From: an uncultured Myxococcales bacterium
GTDB lineage: Bacteria > Myxococcota_A > UBA9042
Assembly: GCA_903955385.1 (NCBI GenBank)
Contig: CAJBNH010000002.1
Coordinates: 31,088 to 95,087, forward strand
Length of the DNA stretch: 64,000 nucleotides
Direction of reading: 5' to 3'
This document shows, piece by piece, positions 36,640 through 44,388 of the stretch; positions within the stretch are counted from its first letter, which is position 1, and every line of letters starts with the position of its first letter. The notes under the pieces were generated by a model. It ran no database searches and was not told where the DNA came from. It was given only the letters and a program-made list of their open reading frames with translations. The position numbers and the translations under genes were made by a program.

Positions 36640-37839
36640 TTACCGAGCGCCATCGGTGAAGTAGGCGGCGACGGCCCCCAGCATGACCTGAGCGCCGACG
36701 GGCAGGGCCGCCTCGTCGATGCGGAAGCGCGGGCTGTGATGCGGCTCGGCCCCTTCCCCACCGCAGCCGACGAAGAAGAAGCAACCGGGCACGCGGTCGA
36801 GAATGTAGGCCATGTCCTCGCCTGCCATCATGCGCATCTGGTCGTCGACGGCCGTAACACCGGACGTCGACGCGGCGATCCCGGCGACCCGTCGCGTGGT
36901 GGTGGGGTCGTTGTGCAGAGCGATGGTGTGGCGACTGTAGCTGGTCTCGGCGGTGGCTCCGTGTGCAGCGGCGGCGGCGCGGGCGACCTCGTCGAGCAGG
37001 CCGGGCAGACGTTGGGCCAGCGCTTTGGAGAAACTGCGCACCGTGCCTCGCAGCACCACCTCGTCGGCGACCACGTTGAAGGCCGTGCCGCCGTGGATGC
37101 TGCCCACCGTGACCACGACCGGATCGAGCGGATCGGTGCGCCGTGACGCAATCGTCTGCAGTGCCTGGACGACGGCCGCAGCCGCGACGATGGGGTCGAT
37201 GGCGGTGTGGGGCAGGGCGCCGTGGCCGCCACGTCCTCGCACCGTGACCGTGAACTCGTCGACGGCCGCCATCACCGGGCCCGGCACAGCGCTGACGACG
37301 CCGGTCGGCAGGCCGGTCCACAGGTGCAGGCCCAGCGCGTGGTCGACCTTGGGCCGCTCCAGCAGCCCGTCTTCGATCATCGCCAGCGCGCCGCGACCGA
37401 TCTCCTCCGCAGGCTGAAACGCGAACACCACCGTGCCTGAAATCTCCTGTGCGTGAGCGAACATCCGCCGGGCGACCGCCAACAGGATCGCCATGTGGCC
37501 GTCATGGCCGCACGCGTGCATGCGCCCGGGCGTGCGAGACGCGAACGGCAGGCCGGTCAGCTCGTGGACCGGTAGCGCGTCCATGTCCGCCCGCAGCAAC
37601 AGGCACCGCGGCGTGTCGCCCCGTCCCAGACGGACGACCAGACCCGTGCCGCCCAGCGACTCCACCGGCGAAAACCCGATGTCGAGCAAGGCCTTGCGCA
37701 CGTAGTCTTGGGTGTCGTGCTCATGCAGCGACAGCTCTGGCGCGGCGTGCAGGTCCCGGCGCCAGCGGGTGAGCTGTTCCACCTCGCCAAGCGAAAGCGG
37801 GAGCGCGAGAGGTGACGGCGTGCGTGCAGCGGCGGCCAT
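36640..37839 (-). CDS. M20-family amidohydrolase (hippurate hydrolase-like)
   Basis: This 399-residue cytoplasmic metalloenzyme has the family motifs R-R-D-L-H-A-x-P-E near residue 28, H-A-C-G-H-D-G-H near 107 (metal ligands) and the catalytic-Glu stretch Q-P-A-E-E near 142. The dimerisation domain is visible in the middle (G-G-H-G-A-L-P-H). Members cleave N-acyl amino acids, hippurate or indole-acetyl conjugates; the substrate is not evident here. It is divergent from the radical SAM gene, with 151 nt between the starts. Confidence 0.9.
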   Translation of the reverse strand: MAAAARTPSPLALPLSLGEVEQLTRWRRDLHAAPELSLHEHDTQDYVRKALLDIGFSPVESLGGTGLVVRLGRGDTPRCLLLRADMDALPVHELTGLPFASRTPGRMHACGHDGHMAILLAVARRMFAHAQEISGTVVFAFQPAEEIGRGALAMIEDGLLERPKVDHALGLHLWTGLPTGVVSAVPGPVMAAVDEFTVTVRGRGGHGALPHTAIDPIVAAAAVVQALQTIASRRTDPLDPVVVTVGSIHGGTAFNVVADEVVLRGTVRSFSKALAQRLPGLLDEVARAAAAAHGATAETSYSRHTIALHNDPTTTRRVAGIAASTSGVTAVDDQMRMMAGEDMAYILDRVPGCFFFVGCGGEGAEPHHSPRFRIDEAALPVGAQVMLGAVAAYFTDGAR

Positions 37840-37990
37840 GCGGGGTCTCCGTGAAGGGCTAGAGCAGGCCAGCAGCCTCGCACGCAGCGCGCGGTCCCGG
37901 CAACCGGTCGGGCGGGGAACGTCGTGGTCCCGCAGGGCTGCAGCGTTGACGTTGACCGTCGGCCCCCCCGCGACCTACCCTGCGCCGCCG

Positions 37991-39520
37991 ATGACCATGT
38001 TCGATCCGCGCGCCCGAAGTCCTCTGATCGCCGACGAGATCGGCACGATTCTTCGGCGCGCCCCGGTCGAAGTCCTGCTGGCCTATCCCAACACGTATCG
38101 GGTGGCAGGCTCGTCCTTGGGGATGCAGGTCATCTACCGGGCGTTGAACAGTCGCGACCACGTCGCCTGTCACCGTGCCGTGCTGCCCGACGACGCCTTG
38201 GAGCACCCGGGACAAGTCCCTGTCCACTCTCTGGAATTCGCCAAGCCTCTCGCCGACTACGACGCCGTCTGCTTTTCCATTGCCTATGAGCTGGACTTGG
38301 CCCACCTGGTCCTGATGCTCGAGGGCTCAGGTATCCCGGCGCTGGCTTCCGAGCGCGGCCCGCAGCACCCGCCGGTGGTGGTGGGGGGGCCGCTGACGAA
38401 CTCCAACGTCTTGCCGCTGGGGCTATTTGCCGACGTGGTGGTGATGGGAGAGGCGGACCTCGCCGTCTACACCCTGCTCGACTGGCTGCAGGAGCGCCCG
38501 GACCGCGCCGCACTGACGGCGCAGGCGGCGGGGATGCCGGGGTTTTGGGTGCCGTCGATCCACGGTGATGCGGTGCCGGAGCTGCTGTCGGTTCGCGGCG
38601 ACGCCATCCCGGCGCGCGGCGTTTGGCACAGTCCTCAGGCCGAGTTCCGCAACATGATGTTGGTCGAGACCAGCCGCGGCTGCCCTCGCTACTGCAAGTT
38701 CTGCGTCGTGCGTGCCCCGGTGGCTCCGGTGCGGTCGCCCGAGCTCGACCAGGTCGTGGCGGTGCTGGACCGGCCGGAGTTCGAGGCGGCACCGCGCGTG
38801 GGCTTCGTGGGGGCCGCCGTCAGCGACTGGCCGTTCTTCAAGGACATTTTGCGAGCGGCGCTAGAGCGGGGCAAGCAGGTCGGCGTCAGCTCCCTGCGAG
38901 CGGACAAGCTGGACGACGAGCTGGTCGACCTCTTGCACCAAGGTGGCTACCGCACGCTCACGGTCGCGTCGGATGCGGCTTCGCAGCGTCTCCGCGGCAA
39001 GATGATGAAGGGATTGCGCGAGCGACACTTGATGGAGGCCGCCGAACAGGCCCGCCGCGTTGGCATGAAGCTTGTGAAGGTCTACGTGATCATCGGGCTG
39101 CCCGACGAGAACGACGACGACATCCAGGAGTTGATCGACTTCGGCCAGCGGCTGTCCAAGCGGGTTCGGTCCGCGATCACGCTGTCGCCGTTCGTGCCCA
39201 AGCTGCACACGCCACTTGCGGAAGCCCCTTTCGAGCCGGCCGCGGCGCAGACCAAGAAGCTGCAGCGGATTCAGCGAGGTCTGGGCGGACGTGTCGACGT
39301 GCGCTTCGACTCGCCGCGACAGGCGTGGGTCGAGTATCGGCTGTCGCAGGGTGGCATCCAGACGGGTCATGCGGTGCTGCAGGCCGCTCGCAACGGCGCG
39401 AGTCTTGGGGCGTGGAAGGCGGCATTTGCCGAGCTGGATCGCAGACTTCCGGATGAGGAGCGGTCGGCCGTACAAGCTGCCCAGCGCCACGGGCTCTGGA
39501 CGCTGACCGGCGCGCGCTGA
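37991..39520 (+). CDS. Radical SAM protein with N-terminal B12-binding-like domain
   Basis: This 509-residue protein starts at ATG 37991. The first ~190 residues resemble cobalamin-binding-like domains (V-E-V-L-L-A-Y-P-N, V-V-V-G-G-P-L-T-N-S). The radical SAM core carries the 4Fe-4S motif C231-P-R-Y-C235-K-F-C238, and a C-terminal part follows (Y-V-I-I-G-L-P-D-E-N-D). The overall layout follows the YgiQ/TIGR03960-like group of B12-domain radical SAM proteins whose substrate is unknown. I see no second cluster-binding Cys group. It is monocistronic as far as the spacing shows (161 nt to glgP). Confidence 0.85.
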   Translation: MTMFDPRARSPLIADEIGTILRRAPVEVLLAYPNTYRVAGSSLGMQVIYRALNSRDHVACHRAVLPDDALEHPGQVPVHSLEFAKPLADYDAVCFSIAYELDLAHLVLMLEGSGIPALASERGPQHPPVVVGGPLTNSNVLPLGLFADVVVMGEADLAVYTLLDWLQERPDRAALTAQAAGMPGFWVPSIHGDAVPELLSVRGDAIPARGVWHSPQAEFRNMMLVETSRGCPRYCKFCVVRAPVAPVRSPELDQVVAVLDRPEFEAAPRVGFVGAAVSDWPFFKDILRAALERGKQVGVSSLRADKLDDELVDLLHQGGYRTLTVASDAASQRLRGKMMKGLRERHLMEAAEQARRVGMKLVKVYVIIGLPDENDDDIQELIDFGQRLSKRVRSAITLSPFVPKLHTPLAEAPFEPAAAQTKKLQRIQRGLGGRVDVRFDSPRQAWVEYRLSQGGIQTGHAVLQAARNGASLGAWKAAFAELDRRLPDEERSAVQAAQRHGLWTLTGAR

Positions 39521-39681
39521 GACCGTGGCCAAGGGGTTCGCGGTTGCGGTCCCGAATCGAGCGCACTAGTCTCTTGCACCTCGCCGGTCCAGACCTCGCT
39601 GCTGAGGTCGGTCAGCAGACCGGATTCCTGTCGGGTCAGGCGATCGCCCCCTTCTGCCGACCCCATCCGCTACGGACACCG

Positions 39682-42240
39682 ATGCACAACGATCCGACCC
39701 TTGATTCCAACGGCGCCCGGCCGAACGGCGGCAGTGGCTCGACCACGCATCCCGAAGAGGCGCGCATCCTCGAGCGTTCCCGCGAATTGCCCAATGCTCG
39801 CACGGGCATGGACATGATCACGCTGCGGCGCGCGTTTGCCGACCACCTGCACTACACGCAGGGCCGCGACGAGCACACGGCGTCCGCGGTCGACCGTTTC
39901 TACGCCATCGCCTACACGGTGCGCGACCGCCTGATGCACCGCTGGATTCAGACGCAGCAGGCCTACTACAAGGCCGACGCCAAGCGCGTGTACTACCTGT
40001 CGCTTGAGTTTCTGGTCGGCCGATCTCTGGAAAACAACCTGTTGAATCTAGGCTTGCTCGAGCCGATGCGCGCTGCGCTGAAGGAACTGGGTCTGGAGCT
40101 GGAGGACCTGCTGGACCAAGAGTCCGACGCGGGTCTGGGCAACGGCGGTCTGGGGCGTCTGGCCGCGTGCTTTCTCGACTCGATGGCGACGCTGTCGCTG
40201 CCCGGGTACGGGTACGGAATCCGTTACGAATACGGTATCTTCGATCAAGAGATTCGCAACGGCTGGCAGGTAGAGCACCCGGAAACCTGGCTGAAGTTCG
40301 GCAATCCGTGGGAGATTCCGCGCCCCGAATACATGGTCCCGGTGCAGTTCTACGGCCGCGTCGAGCACCGCCCCGGACCCGACGGCAAGCCGTTGTCGTA
40401 CTGGGTTGACGCCGCGCGCGTGATGGGGATGCCCTACGACACGCCGGTGGCGGGCTACCAGAACAACACTGTGAATACGCTGCGGTTGTGGCGCGCGCGA
40501 GCGTCTGAAGAGTTCGACCTCGACGACTTCAACGCGGGGGACTACGAGAACTCGGTCGAAGAAAAGAACGCGTCCGAGAACATCTCCAAGGTCCTGTATC
40601 CCAACGACTTGACTGTGATGGGCAAGGAACTGCGCCTCAAGCAGCAGTACTTCTTCGTGGCTTGCGCAATTTCGGATATCGTCCAGCGCTACACCAAGAT
40701 CCATCCGAATTTCGATGAGTTTACCGACAAGGTCGCCATCCAGCTCAACGACACCCACCCCGCCATTGCGATCCCGGAGCTGATGCGCGTCCTGACCGAC
40801 CAGCACGGGCTCGAGTGGGAGGTAGCCTGGCAGATGTGCCGCAAGGTGTTCGGCTACACCAACCACACCTTGCTGCCGGAAGCGCTGGAGAAGTGGCCGG
40901 TGGACCTGTTCGGCCGGGTGTTGCCGCGCCATCTGGAGATCATCTACGAGATCAACGGCCGTTTCCTCAAGGAAATCAAAGCGGCCTATCCGCGCGACGA
41001 AGGCCGGCTGGCGCGCATGTCGCTGATCGAAGAGAGGCCGTTCAAGCAGGTCCGCATGGCCCACTTGGCCGTAGTCGGCTCGCACTCGGTCAACGGCGTG
41101 GCGGCCCTGCACACGGAATTGCTGAAGAAGCACCTGTTCCACGACTTCGACGAGCTGTGGCCCGAGCGCTTCCAGAACAAGACCAACGGTGTCACGCCGC
41201 GGCGCTGGCTGATGCAGGCCAACCCGATGCTGTCCAAGCTGATCTCCGAAACCGTCGGCATGGCGTGGACGGTGGATGCTACCGAGCTGCGGGCGCTGGA
41301 ACCCATGGCCGAGGATGCAGAATTCCGGCGGCAATTCCGCGAGATCAAGCGCGACAACAAGCTGCGACTGGCGCGGATCATCCGCAAGGAGAACGGCATC
41401 GAGGTCGACCCCGACTCGCTGTTCGACGTTCAGGTCAAGCGGCTGCACGAGTACAAGCGGCAGCTGCTCAGCGTGTTGCACATCGTCGCCCTGTATAACC
41501 GCATCAAGGCCGACCCGGACGTCGACATCCTGCCGCGCACGTTCATTTTTGGGGCCAAGGCAGCGCCGGGCTACCAGATGGCCAAGCTGATCATCAAGCT
41601 GATCAACTCTGTGGGCGACGTCGTCAACAACGACCCCGACGTCCGCGACCGCCTCAAGGTCGTGTTCCTGCGCAACTACCGCGTCTCGCTGGCGGAACGG
41701 ATCTTTCCGGCCGCCGACCTGTCCGAGCAGATCTCGACCGCGGGCAAGGAGGCGTCGGGCACCGGCAACATGAAGTTCGCCCTGAACGGCGCGCTGACCA
41801 TCGGGACGCTTGACGGTGCCAACGTCGAGATTCGGCAAGAGGTCGGGGCGGAGAACTTCTTCCTGTTCGGCCTGACCGTCGACGAGGTTCAGCGGGTGCG
41901 GCAGGGCGGCTACAATCCGTGGGAATACTACCGCGCGAACAAAGAGTTGCGGCAAGTGCTGGATGCGATCGCCGCCGGCACCTTCTGCCCGACCGAGCCG
42001 CGCCTGTTCCAGCCGATTGTCGATGCGCTGCTGCATGGCGGTGACCCCTACATGCTGCTCGCCGACTTTGCCGCCTACGTTGACTGCCAGGCCGAGGTCG
42101 CCAAGACCTACCGCGACGTCGAGCAGTGGACGCGCATGGCCGTGCTGAACACCGCCCGCGTGGGCTGGTTCTCGTCCGACCGCACCATCCAGGAGTACGC
42201 CGACGACATCTGGGGCGTGACGCCTGTGCGCGTTCGCTAG
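39682..42240 (+). CDS. glgP: Glycogen/starch (alpha-glucan) phosphorylase
   Basis: 852 residues from ATG 39682, full length for the family (about 815-850). The N-terminal part contains Y-Y-L-S-L-E-F-L-V-G-R-S and G-L-G-N-G-G-L-G-R-L-A-A-C-F. The C-terminal half contains the PLP site T-G-N-M-K-F, with Lys698 carrying the cofactor. The enzyme releases glucose-1-phosphate from storage glycogen. The first ~40 residues are non-conserved and Gly/Ser/Arg-rich. No other glycogen gene is nearby. Confidence 0.95.
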   Translation: MHNDPTLDSNGARPNGGSGSTTHPEEARILERSRELPNARTGMDMITLRRAFADHLHYTQGRDEHTASAVDRFYAIAYTVRDRLMHRWIQTQQAYYKADAKRVYYLSLEFLVGRSLENNLLNLGLLEPMRAALKELGLELEDLLDQESDAGLGNGGLGRLAACFLDSMATLSLPGYGYGIRYEYGIFDQEIRNGWQVEHPETWLKFGNPWEIPRPEYMVPVQFYGRVEHRPGPDGKPLSYWVDAARVMGMPYDTPVAGYQNNTVNTLRLWRARASEEFDLDDFNAGDYENSVEEKNASENISKVLYPNDLTVMGKELRLKQQYFFVACAISDIVQRYTKIHPNFDEFTDKVAIQLNDTHPAIAIPELMRVLTDQHGLEWEVAWQMCRKVFGYTNHTLLPEALEKWPVDLFGRVLPRHLEIIYEINGRFLKEIKAAYPRDEGRLARMSLIEERPFKQVRMAHLAVVGSHSVNGVAALHTELLKKHLFHDFDELWPERFQNKTNGVTPRRWLMQANPMLSKLISETVGMAWTVDATELRALEPMAEDAEFRRQFREIKRDNKLRLARIIRKENGIEVDPDSLFDVQVKRLHEYKRQLLSVLHIVALYNRIKADPDVDILPRTFIFGAKAAPGYQMAKLIIKLINSVGDVVNNDPDVRDRLKVVFLRNYRVSLAERIFPAADLSEQISTAGKEASGTGNMKFALNGALTIGTLDGANVEIRQEVGAENFFLFGLTVDEVQRVRQGGYNPWEYYRANKELRQVLDAIAAGTFCPTEPRLFQPIVDALLHGGDPYMLLADFAAYVDCQAEVAKTYRDVEQWTRMAVLNTARVGWFSSDRTIQEYADDIWGVTPVRVR

Positions 42241-42313
42241 CGCGTTGACCCGGTTCGACCATCCGTCGCACACTTCTTGCCCCGTTTCACCCTTGCCCGA
42301 TGAGGTTCCACCC

Positions 42314-43315
42314 ATGTCCGCGCCCCAAGCGCTTCGTCTGCTCGCTCTCGCCGCTGCCGTGACGCTGAGCGTTGTCGCCTGCAAGAAGGATGAGCCCGCT
42401 GCGGTCCCGGCCGCGCCTGCCGCCGCCGCTGTGCCACAGGCCACCCCGGCCCCCGCGGTTTCGGCGCCGGCCGCCGTGTCGCCCACAGCTGCCGCAGAGC
42501 CCGCCAAGGCTGCCAGCCTGTCGGTGCTGACGGACCCATGCCCGCTGCCGGGTGAGGACGCGGCCGCTTGTCCCTCGAAGCAGGCCAAGGTCGACGACGA
42601 CCTCAAGGTCGGTCACGTCCTGATCGGCTGGAACGGCTCGCTGCCGGACAAGGTGGTCGAGCGCACCAAGGAGCAGGCTTTCGAGCTCGCGCGCAAGGTC
42701 GCCCACGAGGCTCGCATGCCCGGCGCCGACTTCGTGAATTTGATTCGCACCTACAGTCAGGACCCGGGAGGTGGCATCTACGGACTGCCTCCGTCGCTGC
42801 GCACGCGCTTCGTGCCGCAGTTCACCGCGATGGCGGTCTCGCTCGGCATGGGCCAGGTCGATGTCGTCGAGACCAACTTCGGCTACCACGTGATGAAGCG
42901 GCTGCCGTTCGACTTCGAGCCGCCCCTCGACCCGGTGCTGACCGGCGCCTGCCCGCTGCCTGGAGAGGATCCGACGACTTGCCCGAAGAAGGTCGATCCG
43001 AAGCCGGACCACACCCTCGTCATGCACATCCTGATCGGCTACGCCGGTTCGCTTCCCGGTACGCAGGTCACGCGCACCAAGGACGAGGCCAAGGTGCTGG
43101 CCGTCCAGATCGCCCATCAAGCCCGCAAGAAGGGCGCTGACTTTGCGGCGTTGATGAAGGCGAACACGCAGGACACTGGTCCCGGCATCTATCCCGTCAC
43201 GCCCGACGCCGGTTTGGTGCCGCCGTTCAAGCAGTTGGGGCTGTCGCTAGGCGTCGGTCAGATCGACATCGTCGAGACGGACTTCGGCTACCACGTCATG
43301 AAGCGGACCGAGTAG
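42314..43315 (+). CDS. Lipoprotein with two parvulin-type peptidyl-prolyl isomerase domains
   Basis: This 333-residue protein has signal peptide and lipobox S-V-V-A-C (Cys23), followed by an Ala/Pro-rich linker. Two tandem copies of a PpiC/parvulin domain follow. Each is preceded by D-P-C-P-L-P-G-E-D or A-C-P-L-P-G-E-D, and each contains the motif run H-V/I-L-I-G, G-A-D-F, V-P-Q/P-F and F-G-Y-H-V-M-K-R. The duplication is clear by eye. The start is ATG 42314, with GAGG 8 nt upstream. It would act as a periplasmic envelope-folding factor. It precedes pheST by 13 nt, but co-transcription with a synthetase operon is probably incidental. Confidence 0.82.
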   Translation: MSAPQALRLLALAAAVTLSVVACKKDEPAAVPAAPAAAAVPQATPAPAVSAPAAVSPTAAAEPAKAASLSVLTDPCPLPGEDAAACPSKQAKVDDDLKVGHVLIGWNGSLPDKVVERTKEQAFELARKVAHEARMPGADFVNLIRTYSQDPGGGIYGLPPSLRTRFVPQFTAMAVSLGMGQVDVVETNFGYHVMKRLPFDFEPPLDPVLTGACPLPGEDPTTCPKKVDPKPDHTLVMHILIGYAGSLPGTQVTRTKDEAKVLAVQIAHQARKKGADFAALMKANTQDTGPGIYPVTPDAGLVPPFKQLGLSLGVGQIDIVETDFGYHVMKRTE

Positions 43316-43328
43316 GACGGTACACCCC

Positions 43329-44369
43329 ATGAATCAGGCAACCCCCTCCTGGCGCGCGGAACTGCACGCGCTGACTCAGGATTGGCTGCAGCGCATCGCC
43401 CTTGCCGCCGATCTGGCGGGTCTGCGCGAGCTCGAGGTCGCTTCGGTCGGCAAGAAGGGCGACGTCACCGCCCTGATGCGCCGCGTCGGCACCCTGCCGC
43501 CAGAGGAGCGCCGTGACTACGGTGCCGCCGCGGGCGACGTGCGGACCCAGGTCGATCAGGCACTGGCCGACCGCAAGACCGCGCTGGAGCAGGCGATCCT
43601 CGACGCAGAGCTGGCCGACGACACGTTCGACGAGACGGTGCCGGGCCTGCTGCCCAAGCGCGGTCACCCGCATCCACTGTCGCTGGTCCAGGCCGAGATC
43701 GAGTCGGTGTTCTCGTCGATGGGCTTCCACGTGCTCGATTACCCCGAAGTCGAGAGCGAATTCGACAACTTCGAGGCGCTGAACATCCCGTCGTGGCACC
43801 CGGCGCGCGACATGCAAGACACGTTCTGGCTTCAGGACGGCCACCTGCTGCGCACGCACACGTCGTCCGGTCAGGTTCGCGCGATGCAGACGTTTGCTCC
43901 GCCGTTCCGCGCCGTGTTTCCGGGCAAGGTCTATCGCTACGAGGCGACCGACGCGAGCCACGAGCACACGTTCCATCAGGTCGAGGGGCTGCTGGTCGAC
44001 CGCCATGTGTCCGTGGCGCACCTGCTGGACTCGATGCGGACGCTGCTGTCGGCCATCTTGAAGACCGACGTGACCGTGCGCCTGCGCCCCGGGTATTTCC
44101 CTTTCGTTGAGCCGGGTTTCGAGCTGGACATCCAGTGCCGCGTCTGCGGTGGCAAGGGCTGCTCGGTGTGCAAGCAGTCGGGCTGGCTCGAGCTGTTGCC
44201 CTGCGGACTCGTGCACCCCCACGTGCTGCGCGCCGGTGGGCTGGATCCGGAGGAATGGCAGGGCTGGGCGTTTGGCCTGGGTCTGTCGCGGCTGGTGATG
44301 ATGCGCTTCGGCGTGCCCGACGTGCGGCTGCTGCTGTCCGGAGACACCCGGTTCTTGACCCAATTCTAG
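43329..44369 (+). CDS. pheS: Phenylalanyl-tRNA synthetase alpha subunit
   Basis: 346 residues, slightly longer than the E. coli protein (327). A coiled N-terminal arm is followed by the class II core, with G-H-P-H-P-L-S (motif 1 region), T-H-T-S-S-G-Q-V-R-A-M (motif 2) and a motif 3 end G-L-G-L-S-R-L-V-M-M-R-F-G. A zinc-type C-R-V-C-G-G-K-G-C insert lies near residue 270. It pairs with PheT, encoded 19 nt downstream, in the alpha2beta2 enzyme that charges tRNA-Phe. Confidence 0.95.
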   Translation: MNQATPSWRAELHALTQDWLQRIALAADLAGLRELEVASVGKKGDVTALMRRVGTLPPEERRDYGAAAGDVRTQVDQALADRKTALEQAILDAELADDTFDETVPGLLPKRGHPHPLSLVQAEIESVFSSMGFHVLDYPEVESEFDNFEALNIPSWHPARDMQDTFWLQDGHLLRTHTSSGQVRAMQTFAPPFRAVFPGKVYRYEATDASHEHTFHQVEGLLVDRHVSVAHLLDSMRTLLSAILKTDVTVRLRPGYFPFVEPGFELDIQCRVCGGKGCSVCKQSGWLELLPCGLVHPHVLRAGGLDPEEWQGWAFGLGLSRLVMMRFGVPDVRLLLSGDTRFLTQF

Positions 44370-44388
44370 AACAAGCTCGAGGCCTTCG

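Noticed and set aside
37952..37981. TTGACC-N18-TACCCT upstream of the radical SAM gene as a promoter
   Set aside because: The -10 matches at only 3 of 6 positions and would give an almost leaderless transcript; not strong enough to call.
40048..42606. 852-codon open frame antisense to glgP
   Set aside because: glgP is certain from its PLP motif and length; the antisense reading is a shadow.
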